From the NCBI GenBank assembly GCA_026413225.1, contig CM048557.1, positions 3,100,001-3,164,000 of the forward strand: a stretch of DNA of 64,000 bases. Direction: 5' to 3'. The notes beneath the pieces were generated by a model, which saw only the letters and a program-made list of their open reading frames with translations, was not told where the DNA came from and made no database searches. Positions within the stretch are counted from its first letter, which is position 1. Each line of letters begins with the position of its first letter. Positions 36,306 through 49,410 of this stretch are shown in pieces. The position numbers and the translations under genes are program-made. Origin of the DNA: Otis tarda. Its lineage: Eukaryota; Chordata; Aves; Otidiformes; Otididae.

Positions 36306-38249
36306 GTCCAGAATTTCATATTATGTCTATGTAAAGCTAATGTAACCACAAAAACATTTAATGTAGTAGTGTTTTTTGATAACGTGCCATCACCATTTTC
36401 CTCCACATTGCCGTGCTGTAGTGTGATTTTGTTTTCTTATCTTTTTTTCAGTATCTTTCTCAGAACTTAGCAAATTGTGTCTCATGGCTGCTCTGCTGCT
36501 ATTACAGAATAACTTGCTAATAGTGGAATGATGTTCAGAAAGAAAAAGATATTCTGGGTTGTGGTTTTTTTCTTTTTTTTTTCACATGTAGAACTTAAAT
36601 CCTATAATCTAGAAACTAAACAGAAATAGAAATTATGTGACTAATACTTTGGGCACTAATATTGATGAACAAACTCCAACTGTCGTATGGCTATACGGGG
36701 TTGTTAGTATTTATATTCTTAGAACACAATAAAAAATCCAATATTTTTCACACACAAAGAGTGTGTGCCACTCGTATTCTGTTTAATATTTAATGGTTTT
36801 TGGTTTTCTAGTATCAAGCAATTTTTTCTCACATAAATCATGTAATCTTTTTGACAAATTCTGTATAAGATTGATAGTTGATAGGGCAGATCATTTTGTC
36901 TTCATTGTTCTGATTAAATGTTGGGTTTTTTTATCATCTAGGTCTGCAGTATTCCAAACTTAGAAACATGCTATTGCCGCATTTGAGGAAGGATTAGAGC
37001 ATATCACCCAATATATGCAAGTCTGAAATGAGAGAAGATTGCATCAAGATATTGTTGACAAGGTAATTTTTATCATATCCTGACAAACATGTCTATACGT
37101 GTTACTCAAATTAGTATTTATAAGTTGATTTGTTAAAGGTCATGCATGTTGCATTCTTGTTACAAAGTTAAATCCTAGATAAATTGTGTTGTGTGAATCC
37201 ATAGTGTTCATTATTTCAAATTGAGATTTTTTTTTTTATTTTTAGTTAATCTCTATGTCACTGGAATAAATAATCTCTACTCTGAATTGCAATATTTTTC
37301 AGACTAATGGGCAATATCGTCATAGGCTTAAATAGGTTTTTTTTTACACTTCAGAATTGTATACATTATTATTTGATAAAATCAATGATCCTGTAATTCT
37401 AACTGAAGCAAAGCTTCAATGCATATAGTTATTTCTTTGAAATCCATGAGGTCAAGATATTGTCATGGATATTTATCTTTCTGGGAAACTAGTGAGACTG
37501 AAAAGGAGGAGAAAGAATTCAGAGGAAGCCAAATCTGGACTCACCAAGGTTTGAAGCAAAACTTCACATAATTAGTGACAAAGTTTCATGAAAGATTCTA
37601 GCAATATTATTAATAACTGAATATCATGCCTTTTCATACTGTTTCTATGCTAAAACTACTACACGACCTTGATCCTGTCCGTTTCTGCTTTCTCTTCTCT
37701 TTGGTACCCTAATGATTTATGGAACATGCTTACCTTTAAATTCTTGTACAGTCAAGTTGAATTAATTTATATTACTGTATGAATAGTAAGTTTGTCCCAC
37801 ATATCCTTGCAATATGAGATATTTGTATATTTTAAATGTACACAACTAATACAAGAATGTACGTAAAACCAAACAAAAATTCTGGTACAAAAGCCATTCC
37901 TATCCAGAAAAACATACAGATATATAAACCTAGGATTCACTGAATTTATCAAATTGGATCACATGTTTAAATGTATGCTTCATTCCATGTTTGAATAGAG
38001 ATTGACTTAGACCCATCCTTAAGTGTTTTCTTTAGGTAAGTCCTAACAGAGTGTAAATTGAAGTGTGTAGGTAATAGACTTTCTGTATCTAATGCTGTAT
38101 CTAAATTGAGGGTCTAGGTGTTTACAGGATTCCCTGTTAAGACAAGACTCACATGGAAGCCAGGTTTCCTTTTCCTCCATTTCTTGCTTTTCAAGGGAAG
38201 GAAACACCTATAAAGATCAGAGGACAGCTAAGGCATGTGTCAGTCTAGG
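36306..38249. other. Intergenic, nothing recognised
   Basis: AT-rich sequence without recognisable genes or repeats. Confidence 0.6.
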
Positions 38250-40286
38250 TGTCAGAGTGTGTCAAGGAATAAGGACTGATGTGCCAGACCATCGAATCCA
38301 CAGAGTCCAGTAAACTCAGGTATCCCTTTCCTCCACCTGGCCGAAGGCAGAGTCCCTCTATTTCTGACTGGGGTCTTCATTACTTGGTTTTTGTAACTGC
38401 AAAACAGAAGTCCCTTCATCACGGTCAAAAGTATGATCAGCCCTTCTACTCTCCCCAATGGACATTGGAGCAGTAATCTTGCTGGATGGATGCTTTTTGA
38501 CTGTTGTTTTCCCTTGCAGTTCCTGTACATCTAGTCTCCAAGTAGGTTCACCATCCCACTTCCTCATGTTCTCCCCCTGGTCACACAGGAAGAACCATGG
38601 AGCACACGTGGTGTGCACCACCAATACCCTTTCCCTTGAACAGAAAAAGATTGACTCTTAATAGATGAGGCCTTAGTTGGAGTGCATGAGGAAGACCTTC
38701 TTGACTTACTCAGACATTTTTTGTGTCAGTCTGTCCACAGCCGAGACACAAGCCCATATGGAATAAATGAAATTACTTCTGTATTCTCAGAGTTGTCTGG
38801 CCAGCTCATTATCGCCAAGGTGTGTTTATATGACGGCGCATTTTGTAAAAACTTTTGCCACATGGACCCTGTGCACCAGATTTCATCCAGATCTTTGGAT
38901 GCCTGGTCGTTATCTGGGTTGTAACAGATGATCTCCAACATGGCTAATTTCCTCAGATACTGGATACCTCCCTCAATGTTAGTCTACTTGCAAGTTCTTC
39001 ACTGAAGGGATACCTGTCCTTCACACTTGGCAGGAGTCACTGCCAAAGACTGAGAATTCCTGCCTTTTTTCCAATCCCTTTGTCAATGGCCTTATCCTTA
39101 GCAAGGGATCCTAGCTGCCAGGTTTCCTTACCCTCTAATTCCTGACTACTCACCCCAATATCCCAGCATCAGAATAATCAGCTGAGAATTAGCTCACCTG
39201 GTTGGCGGCTAAAATCTTTTCACATATCTCGCAGCTCACTTAGGGATAAGGATCAGGAGGTTTCTGTCTCATTTATGATATCAGTCCCTTCCCTGTCCTG
39301 TTCTTGCAACTGCTCTGCTGCCTCTTCTGACTCTTTCTGCTACTCTTAGGAGAAGCTGCTTTATCCCTTACTAAATGAGCTGACTTCCACTTCCATTGTT
39401 TCTTTTTAGTTATAGGGGTGACTGATATAGTGTCTGGTTTAGCCATAGTGTCTGCTAGTTTGTTTTCCCTCTCTTATCTCTGAGGGTGCTGTGTAATATC
39501 GAGCAGTGTTTTGTAGATACTGACCAGGAGCCAGCACAGTGCAGTAAGTTGTGCCTCTTGGAATAGCCATGGCCTTTTTTTTCCCTAACATTCTATCACT
39601 TCATGGGGATCCTGTAGTTGTTTGGCAGTGAGTTCCAAACCATTGGAGGTCAGAACTTCTCTACATACCTGCCAGTATTCTCCCACATGCTGTGCCACCC
39701 ATGACTGTACTGTCATGGATACTGTCATGGAGCCTGGGTCATATTCCTAAATTGCTTGTTAACCTTAGACAAAACTGAAGCCATATTCCTGAGAAATACC
39801 AGTAGAAGTATTTTAACTACCCAAGGATGTTCAAGATACTGAGAAATTATTGTAACGAGACAAAAACCATCACAGAAGTAGGTAGTGAGGGTGCCATTCT
39901 GCCTTTTCTCCACAAAAGAACCTCACAGAGGAAGAAGTGTAGTTGTTAATTGTCTCTGTGAGATGGTACATGAAGTACAGTCATGGCTTTAGTACAGAGC
40001 CCAAATACCAGATTAAGTTCAGGGTCAGTGTTTTAATAACAAGTCTCCTGGGCAAAACATCACTAATCTCTCCAGAGCACAGCAAACTGCAAAAGCCAAC
40101 ACCAATCTTTAACACATACAGGAAAAAAACAGAGCGTAGCGCATATCAGATAAACTAATATCGACAACAGATGAATCAATATAGTGTCCCACAAATGTTA
40201 ACAGATATAAATACATTCTAATACTCTCTGGTCAATCTGTTATTATCTCAAACCCTTCAAGCACCACGTTGGGCACCAAAAAAGAC
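38250..40286 (-). pseudogene. Endogenous retrovirus internal region, gag remnants
   Basis: Lies directly downstream, in the minus direction, of the LTR at 40287-40904. It begins with a primer-binding site, then a leader of about 1 kb. Fragments of a gag-like polyprotein follow. 38983-38726 is open and includes IQYLRKLAMLE and IWCTGSMWQKFLQNAPS, resembling the capsid region of avian endogenous retroviruses. 38624-38358, in another frame, includes FFLCDQGENMRKWDG, resembling the segment after it. Stops and frameshifts separate the pieces. No pol, env or 3' LTR was found, so it is a 3'-truncated, defective copy. The lower boundary is approximate and the gag assignment rests on recall of the family's style. 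Confidence 0.6.
40261..40278 (-). other. Retroviral primer-binding site, lysine-tRNA type
   Basis: The minus strand reads TGGTGCCCAACGTGGTGC, 8 nt inside the LTR edge. It matches the TGGTGCCCAACGTGG form of lysine-tRNA primer-binding sites seen in betaretrovirus-like (class II) elements. It sets the orientation and shows that the LTR at 40287-40904 is a 5' LTR. Confidence 0.75.
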
Positions 40287-40904
40287 TGTCATGGTTTGAC
40301 TTCAGCTTGTAACTAAGCACCACACAGCCGTTCACTCACTCCCCCCTCAGCAGGATGAGAGGAAGAGAATTGGAGGTGTAAAACTGAGAAAACTCATGAG
40401 TTGAGATAAGAACAGTTTAATAATGGAAATAAAACAAAATAAACCAAAATATAATAGCAACAACAACAGCAATAATGAATTATAATACAAAGGAAAATTA
40501 AAAAGAGAGAGAAATAAAACCCAAGAAAGAAAAGTGATGCAAATGAAAACAATTGCTTGCTACCAACTGATCAATGCCCAGCCAGTCCCTGAGCAGCGGC
40601 ACCCCAGCCAACCTTCCCCCTAATTTATTGCTGAGCATGATGTCATATGGTATGGAATATCCCTGTGGTCAGCTGGGGTCAGCTATCCCAGCTGTGTGGT
40701 CTCCCAGATTTTTGTGCACTTCCAGCCTACTCGCTGGCAGGGTGATATGAGGAGCAGAAAAAGCCTTGATTCTGTGTAAGCACTGCTCAGCAGTAACTAA
40801 AACATCCCTGAATTATCAACACTGTTTCCAGCACAAATCCAAAACATAGCCCCATACTAGGTACTGTGAAGAAAGTTAACTCTACCCCAGCCAAAACTAG
40901 CACA
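40287..40904 (-). mobile_element. 5' LTR of a truncated endogenous retrovirus
   Basis: Plus-strand text starts TGTCATGGTTTGAC and ends CCAAAACTAGCACA, with TG...CA termini. Features run in LTR order on the minus strand: a core-promoter region near 40620, a possible ATTAAA polyadenylation signal at 40421-40416, and the junction with the primer-binding site at 40286. It resembles the LTR at 25558-26379 in layout and in several blocks but is clearly diverged. No flanking duplication is visible, as expected because the 3' LTR is missing. Confidence 0.8.
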
Positions 40905-43900
40905 GGCATAAACCAGCAATTACGAGACGTGTCAGAGTGAGAGAGTTGGATAAGAAATAGTCTTTCTGGAAGTGATTGTTGGCAAGTTTCCCAGGAAGCT
41001 TCTAACCCAGAAATGCTTGATTCACCTAATCCCTTGCTACAGTCCACATAGCACAACAATAATTGCCTGCTTACTAAATTAAGATCTTGAGATCAAGACC
41101 ATTCACCAAATCCTGAGTGCTCCATATTGAGCCAGGAGATACTTTTCTTTACTTGTCCCATTCAGGAACAGGTTGACTTTATCCTACAGGCCCTTCAGAC
41201 CCCAGTTATGATACTGAAACCTTTAAAAATGTTCAGAAGTTTGTGAATTATGTGATTGCATTGTGTATATGGAGTATATGGTATATGCAGAAAAATGATT
41301 ACAGAGGGGAAGATTTTGAAGTTAGTGCTTTTGAAAAGCTCAACAGAAACAGTGAAAAGCAAGAATGGTTTTTAAAAAGAGGTGGAAGGTTAGTGCTGTT
41401 GGTAGCATGGAAAAATCCTTTGCTGTCCTAAGATGAACTTTGTTAAATCAGATATTTTTTTTTAAACCTCATTTAATGAGCAAAGAGAAAGCTTGATTAA
41501 AACAAACAAGATTTAACTGTGGAGAGGAAGATTTAAGTTAAGATAAGTAATATCAATGGGTTGCTTGGGTATTTATGAATGCAAAATTCTCTGTCTTCTA
41601 TCCTGTTATTTAGCCTATGAACTTGCTGATATTTTATCTCCAGTTTCAAGTTATACAAAATTTAGGAGTTGTTATATATTATAGGTTGCAGGTAGGTCAC
41701 CATCAGCTGTTTTGCAGAATTTCTGCACTGATACTGTGCAGAACCTTTCATTCACATGGAAAGAGAAGGAATAGTCCAGTGACTGGAGTTCTGAGCAAAG
41801 ACTGGAGAACACTGCCACTGACCTCTTGTGGGAATTAGGCAAATCTACGAGACTTCTGATTAGCTGCATATACAGAACTGTAATATTCAAACCCTTCATC
41901 TTTTCTCAGTCCTGAAGAGCTTGTCCTTACAAGCCTTGCTGTAATCTTTAATGTGCTCATTCTTGTAGCACTGCTATGAAATATAGAAGTACTGTTTACC
42001 CATTTTAGAGGCAAGGGCTATTCATAAAGATTAATTTTGGCTAGATAAGTTTAATTTTAGCTGTGCCATCTTTGGAGGACTGCCTTTTTGGGAAGAGAGA
42101 GAGGCTTCTCCAGTAGTCATTTTACAGGAAAAGCCCAGCTTAGCTACTCTCAGTCATATAGAAGGACCCTTCTTTCATTCTCCATTGACTATAGTTATAT
42201 TTAGATTCTGTGAAGTGAAGATAAGAGGACTTTTAGATTTCATAGCACTGTGTTAGAAAAAAAAATATTAGGACTGCATGGTGCTTAAATATTTTGTTTC
42301 AAAGTTCTTAGATGTTTAATAGAGCTACAGAACCTCTAAAGCATTTGTGTGATGAAGTCACATGAGGAACTTCATCATTTATTCATCATGGTACAGGGTC
42401 TCACTGTACAGCATTCCAGTCCGTGGGAGTGGAAAATGTAAGTGTCTAAGCTGAAGTTTATGAAGTGGTCTTGCTTTAGCCCATTAATGAGCTGTTTTAT
42501 CTACTGTTGCAAGTGGCTGTAAAAGAAGCATACGTAAGTATTGTGTAGCAGTTTGGAGATCTCACAGGTACTTTTTGAAAAGGTAGAAGTGAACTAATGT
42601 TTCATCAGTTGTGACAATATGTCAAAAAGCTCACTGCCTCAGTGTTAATGCTGAAATACCTAAAACTGTACAGCTAGATCCCACCTTCATTGTCAGGTTT
42701 ATAGGTAGCCAAAACTAAGAAGCAGCAGTGACTCTTTCTTCCTTATGGCAGGAACGAGAAGCATTCTTAGATTTCACAGAGTGCTAAATACTACCTAAAA
42801 TGTTTTTCTGCCCTTCAGTGAAAAAGAAAATGTTTGTACAATTTAAAACCACGTTTAGCTCAACTTTAGAACATCCTTCTTAGGCTAACAGGCCTGTGAC
42901 TCAAGATCACTAGCACAGCTGCCATACCTAGCTTCATGCCCTGTGTTTGATCCCATTCAAAAGTTATGATGATTTGCACTAACAGAATCGGCACAGCAAT
43001 TTTGATGCTTTTAGCTGACTACTCCTTTCGTCATTTTGTTAAAAAGTACTGTAATAAAACTGTTAGGACTAGCATGTGAGGAAGTGAAGTAAGAGAACTG
43101 CTGTGCTGCCATTGTCCCTTGTCTGAGCCTTCATCATGTGGTAGAATGTTTAAAATTAAATGATTAGGCTGCTTGAGCCCAAAACTGACTAGAGCTGTTG
43201 GTTGCTGTGCAACTGCTATTTCATATTATAAAATATATTCAGATTCTACCATGCTTAAATACGTAGAGAATACCTAGTCTTGATGTGCAAGGTCTAGGTT
43301 ATTTTTCTACAAAGAACCAATTTTCTAGTTCAAGAACATTCAGGGTGTGTTGATTCTAGTAAATTAAATAGTGCTAGGGAACACTGGCGGGTTTTGCAGC
43401 TTCATTATCTGTATTGGCACACTTTTAAAAAGGTCTCCTGCTCGATTTTGGCCAGAACTCACTGCCTCTTCCACAAACAATAGCTAGGCGTGATTCAGGA
43501 GTCAGCATTGATCAGGGAGCCTTCCTGATATGCAGTTTGCATGCAACCTGTTTTGGTGGGGAAGAGAGTTTAATAGTGTGGATGGGAGCCATTCCATGCC
43601 AGCTGGCCTAAGGGCCAACAAAAAGGCTTGTGTATATTAATTTACCAGCATAGCCAAGACTTATTTTAGAAAAAAGACTTTCAACTTATTTTTTTTTGTA
43701 AAATTAGTTGTAATGGAATTCATTTTCAAAGTTTCACTTAAAAATGAAAAGTCAAGAGCCATGGTTTAAAAATGCCAAAATGAAATATTTCAGCATTAAT
43801 ACACATTAGCTATTTATTTATTCTTTTCTGAAATGACTCAAGAATTAATTTGCGTGCAAATAAAAACCCTTCTTCTTTGAAATTGTATGCAAAAAAGTTT

Positions 43901-44295
43901 TTGTGGTTTTAGTGCTTAATGTCCTTTCAAAGTGTTGAGCACATCAGCTCACACAGTAGTCAGATAGGATTTGTGTTCAGCCCTAACTGAAGGGCTCTAT
44001 TTTGAGACGTGTCAATAATATATGTATGAAATAATTGACCTAGACAAGCACAGATATGCAGACAGGAAGTACAGTATCTGCCAGTATCAAAGATAAAATA
44101 TTTTTCTGTTGATTTTAGTGGCAGCTAGCTGGGTAGTTAGATATGTGTGTGATCTTTTTCAGTATTCTCAATGTTTAGGAATGTTACTATGAACCCATTT
44201 TTTCCTTTCCTTTTTCTTTTTACAACTTTGACTTTTCCATTGAGTGTAATAGTAGATGTGGAAAAACTTTTGGATTTTCAAATAAAACAGCTACA
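40905..44295. other. Intergenic, nothing recognised
   Basis: AT-rich DNA without a recognisable gene, RNA or repeat family. Confidence 0.55.
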
Positions 44296-44899
44296 ATCAT
44301 AGAATTATAGAATCATAGAATGGTTAGGGTTGGAAGGGACCTTCAAAGGTCGTCTAGTCCAACCTCCCTGCAAGGAGCAGGGACATCCACAACTAGATCA
44401 GGTTGCTCAGAGCCTCATCCAGCCTGGCCTTGAACGTTTCCAGGGATGGGGCCTCTACCACCTTTCTGGGCAACCTGTTCCAGTGTTCTATAACTCGCAT
44501 TGTAAAAAATTTTTTCCTAATTTCCAATCTAAATCTACCCCCCTCTATTTTAAAACCATTACCCCTAGTCCTATTGCAACAGGCCCTACTAAACAGCCTT
44601 TCCCCATCTTTCTTGTAGGCCCCCTTGAGGTACTGAAAGACCGCTATCAGGTCTCCCCGGAGCCTCCTCTTCTCCAGGCGGAACAGCCCCAATTCTCTCA
44701 GCCTGTCCTCATAACAGAGGTGCTCCAGCCCTTTTATCATCTTCGTGGCCCTCCTCTGGACCTTCTCCAACTGGTCCATGTCTTTCTTGTGTTGGGGGCT
44801 CCAGAACTGGACACAGTACTCCAGGTGGGGTCTCACCAGGGCAGAGTAGAGGGGGAGAATCACCTCCCTCGACCTGCTGGCCACGCTCCTCTTGATGCA
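44296..44899 (-). mobile_element. CR1 LINE 3' end (0.6 kb)
   Basis: Minus-strand, 5'-truncated. It keeps a 163-codon open frame (44884-44393) covering the C-terminal part of ORF2 ([13 protein letters not shown] to the end), then the 3' UTR and octamers. It shares the GGTTAGGGTTGGAAGGGACC 3' UTR variant with the copies at 49067 and 53650. Confidence 0.94.
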
Positions 44900-47800
44900 A
44901 TGTTAGTTGCAATTTAAAGAATGTATATATATTTTGGATTAGGCTTTTTGAAACATAATTTACCCATTTTTTCCTCTTTCTAATTAAACTGTCTGTGAAA
45001 AAATATATTAACTTGATAAGAGCAAACTGTTTTAGATATATAATATTTATATAATAAGTTTTATTATATTTATTTTAAAACTTTCTTACTTGTACAAACC
45101 AATAATATTTTCTCTACTTCACCAGAGTATTATGTTAAAACAGAATTGCTCAAATCTTCTATGCTAAGATACATGTGTTCCTGAGATAGCCACATACTCT
45201 TTAACTCTCTCTTTTGTTGCTAAGAAAAATCGTGTATTATCCAGAACTCACAGTGAAGACATTTGGGCTTACAGATGCCAGTTATAATCTCTGTAAATTA
45301 AGGTACTGATGTATTTACCTATAGCAAAATATATGAGTGCCTGTAACTAGACATATAAGAAAGAAACAATCCTTCTTGTTCATAGCTTGCTGTATGAAGT
45401 GATGAAAAAAGAATGAAATTTTTCTATGATTTTCTGTAACATTGATTCATTAGTAAAATGACAAATCCAGAAAGATATTAATGGTCTGGTGAAACAAAAG
45501 ACACATTGCAAGAGATGACAGAAAGATGCAGATGGATGAAGTAAGGTGAAACTCCACTAATTTATATTTTTATAACAAAGAACAGCTAATCCCTTTGCTC
45601 TTAGCATTTTGGGATTTTTAGGGAGCCAGATCCTAGAGTGTGGCAGAACCTCTATCTCCAGGGAGTGGAGCAGAGTCCTAAATATAGCTCTGTCTGGAAA
45701 GTATTTGAATGGCACTGGGGTAGGGAATGTTTTATGAAGTTTCCATATATAAATAAAAGATGAATGCAATTAGTGCTCACGATAGGATATTTCCTTCTAT
45801 GTGACCTGAATTTGTTTTTCCTATGGTTTTCAGCAGGAGATGTGTTATCAAATGCTTTTTGAATATCAAACAGCTTGAATGAGCTGCCATAGTCAGCTCC
45901 ATAACCTTTTATAACCATCTTTGTGGATGAAAATTTTCCCTTTGAAATCCATATTGGCTATTCTCTTTCAGGTTATTACTTCAAATATGCTCTGCAGGTC
46001 TCTTCTAATTAGTGATACCATCTTTTTTTGTAAGCTACAGATGAACAGGGCTGTTCTGGTTTCTCCAAGTCAGGACTGCATGCACTTTATAAACACTGAG
46101 ACCTCATCTTTGTACTTTTGGACTCTTCACACTTTATTTGTGCTAGTGATTTTTTTTCATGATGACTGCCACAACCTCTTTGAATTCACCCTGGTTTGAA
46201 TCTTGACAGTCAGAATTTCTTAGAGCCTGAGGCTTCCATGGAGGTATTGGAAGTTAGATCTGCTCAATACTTGCAGTGATCATGCTTCATTTTCTTCAAA
46301 ACTCTAGAACAAGATCAGCAGAGTTTTCAACATTATTAAACTACTTGTGTAAATTAATATTTTTGCTCCTGTTGATCATAAAATCAGTGACATCAGTATT
46401 TACTTGAGTCCACATTCAAGGCCAATGACTTCTCTAGGAGGTAACAATTTGAATGAACACTGAGGAATAATGAGAGTAAATTGAGGGGATGTTCTTAAGA
46501 ATTCTCTACTCTGTAATCAATTAATTTCAATAAAATTGTCCACCATCACCCTTCTAGAAGTTTCAAATGCCCCATTAATTGTATAGTGCATAGGGTAAAA
46601 GATGCTTTTTTACACCAGAAGGGACACTGACTTGAAAAAGCCTGTCTTCCAATTCAATTGCAAAGCTACTGTCTTTTTTTCATTTAGAATTTCTCTCTTC
46701 CTGATGCTAATTCCCTACTTGAAACAATAATTACCTGTTTCTGATATTGCCACCTCAGAAATCTGAAATTATTATAAGGAAGAAATATAGAGAGGCAAGG
46801 TAACTTCATAGTAGGGAATTTTTTTTTTGTGGTTTTGTATTACCAAATAATATATTGAAGACAGAAATAGCAAGTCAGAGCTCAAGCTATCACACAAAAC
46901 CCAAAGCAAGATAAGAATGCACAAGAGAAAAAAAAATTGAGATTATTTTTCCAGTATATTTATTTCCATGTGCCTTGCATTCCCAGGGGCAATTTGAGTT
47001 TGGAAACAGAATTTATGAAGTCCCCTGAGAGTGTCTGTTCCATGCAGTATTTCCAGCCTGACCAGAAGTACATTTTCTGAAAGATCTGGAGAGAAAATCT
47101 GTTCTTTTTTTTTTAACTCAGAAGCTACTCTTTAATCAGACAAAACCCTCTGTTTTGTTAGTAAGGTTGTCCAGTCAACCAAATGTTGCTAACTTGTAAT
47201 AGGATTTTGCCCTTTTCTGGTACTAAGCAAATTTTTAATGGTTCTCAGCCCTATCATTTCCAGCAGTTGATGATTAGTTTTAGTTCTGATAAACTTGTGA
47301 ACTTTTACAGTTCTGTAAATTAAACTGAAGTTTTTGAGTATTTCCCATTGTGCTAGAATCTTTAGTATGGTTCCTCTCAAATGCATTCAATGTGAGTGCT
47401 TGATGCTTAGTACCTTGGTACAGTATTCAATAGTTTACATGACTCAGTGTCTCCTGTCTTTGTAAAGGTGACTGAGAGAACGTATTTTCTAGTGGAAACA
47501 TGCTGTACTCTGTGCTAATCTGACAGACATATGAATCCTAGTTGAACAATGTACTCCTGGACCAATCCATAATATATAGCCAGAGTGAGTGGCAAGAAAA
47601 AAAACCAAAAATGTGGCATGGAAAATATATGCGTCTCCACTCAACTTTCCCTCTGTGTTCTTAAAACTTTCTCTGTAATGTCAAAATTAAGGACTGAGAT
47701 ACTTGATTAAGCTGTAACATGTCAGTTGACCAACTGTAAGAGATGATGTAGATGCTTTTAGCCCATAGCAGTGAAATAAATTCAAAGTGATCTATTTTAC

Positions 47801-49066
47801 CTCACACTCCAATACTGCAATTAACTGAGAACCTGCAATAAATCAGTCTTGTGCCCAAGCTCTAGCCCAACTTGGTGTCCTCAGTTACAAACTGAATGCT
47901 TATAGAAAATGTGAATAAATCTCTAGTGCTCATAAATAAGCACTAAATTCACCATACTCATGACTAAATTCTGGCAAATTAAAAACCAATTACTTGTGAT
48001 GTTACTACTTTTTTTTTTTTTTAATCCATCAGTGTTTAGCAATTGCAGTCATGAAATGATGTATATGGTACTCTGCAGATGGAAAATATTATAACCCTTG
48101 CTTCTGAGGAACATCTGTGATAAAGTAGATAAGAACTCAGTGAGGTAAATAGGCAGGAGCCACAAAGTTGTGATAGAGTGGCTCTGAATGGCTTGATAAG
48201 CACTGGTCAAAACAGACCAAAGCTTAGCCGTGCTGTTTGAGACGTTGCAGGAAAATAAAGTTTGAATGAGATTTTTGAAGAAAAACAATAGGATTTTTTT
48301 TTTATAAATTAGCAAATACACAGGTACACTGCTGCTTGAGAGAGAATACGTAGCAGACAAATTTACGCAGATACTGTCTTATTTTATATGATATAACCTA
48401 AGCTATCATATGCATGTCACTATATTCTTTAGCCCAATTATCTACAGGAAGAGTAGCAGCGTGCTGCTGTCCCTATATGTGGCTTTTGGAATGTGATTGT
48501 TCAATTTCATAGAGGGAAAGCAAAGTTTTACAGTGGTTTTTTTTTGTCTAAGAAGCAATCTTCATAGAAGCATTATTTAGTAAGGTTATTAAGTGCAATA
48601 GAAATCTGTCATACTGCTTCATATTTCCACTAATTGTTGTGCTACAGCGGTGGAACAGTTCAGTCTTCATGACTGGAAATAGTATTGTCCGATTAATAAT
48701 CTCAGTAGTTATGATCTTCAAAAGTCCGTCGGGCTGACTGAAAACCAAGGAGAAAATAATTCCTTCTGGAGTGTGGAATAAAAGAGACTTGAATAGGGGA
48801 AATGAAAAAACTTTATATAAGGTAGAATCATCGTCATGTGAAGAAAGAACATTTGTCACAAAGGGAAAATCTGTAAGTGCTGAAGTTTTCAGTGTTTCAC
48901 TCATTGTGTCTTACCAATACTGCAATCCCTTATATACTTTTGAGTAAATAATGAATTTTTATTTGATTTTGCATTTGATTACCATGTATATCTCAGTCAT
49001 CATTTAAAAAAGTTTCTGTGTCCTCATGTTTTTAAGAAAAGGCAAGAGTGTCATAGGTGACACTAT
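44900..49066. other. Intergenic, nothing recognised
   Basis: AT-rich. The part around 45900-46330 is slightly less AT-rich and might be an old LINE remnant, but I cannot assign it. No coding exon was recognised. Confidence 0.5.
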
Positions 49067-49410
49067 TCATAGAATCATAGAATCATAGAGTGGTTAGGGT
49101 TGGAAGGGACCTTCAAAGGTCATCTAGTCCAACCCCCCTGCAAGGAGCAGGGACATCCATGACTAGATCAGGTTGCTCAGAGCCTCATCCAACCTGGCCT
49201 TGAACGTTTCCAGGGATGGGGCTTCCACGACCTCTCTGGGCAACCTGTTCCAGTGTTCTACAACCCTCATTGTAAAAAATTTTTTCCTAATATCTAATCT
49301 AAATCTACCCACCTCTACTTTAAAACCATTACTCCTTGTCCTATCGCAACAGACCCTACTGAACAGCCTCTCCCCGTCTTTCTTGTAGGCCCCCTTGTAG
49401 GTACTGGAAG
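49067..49410 (-). mobile_element. CR1 LINE 3' end (0.34 kb)
   Basis: Minus-strand and 5'-truncated, covering the 3' UTR and last ORF2 codons. It begins with three ATAGAATC-type octamers on the plus strand and has the same 3' UTR variant as the copies at 44296 and 53650. Confidence 0.93.

Noticed and set aside
25558..40904. LTRs at 25.6 kb and 40.3 kb as the two ends of one minus-strand provirus
   Set aside because: Orientation would allow it, but 26.4-38.2 kb holds no retroviral sequence and the two LTRs differ too much for a pair.
45557..46199. Overlapping frames on both strands near 45.6-46.2 kb
   Set aside because: No domain, splice context or known repeat could be tied to them; probably chance frames or a very old repeat.
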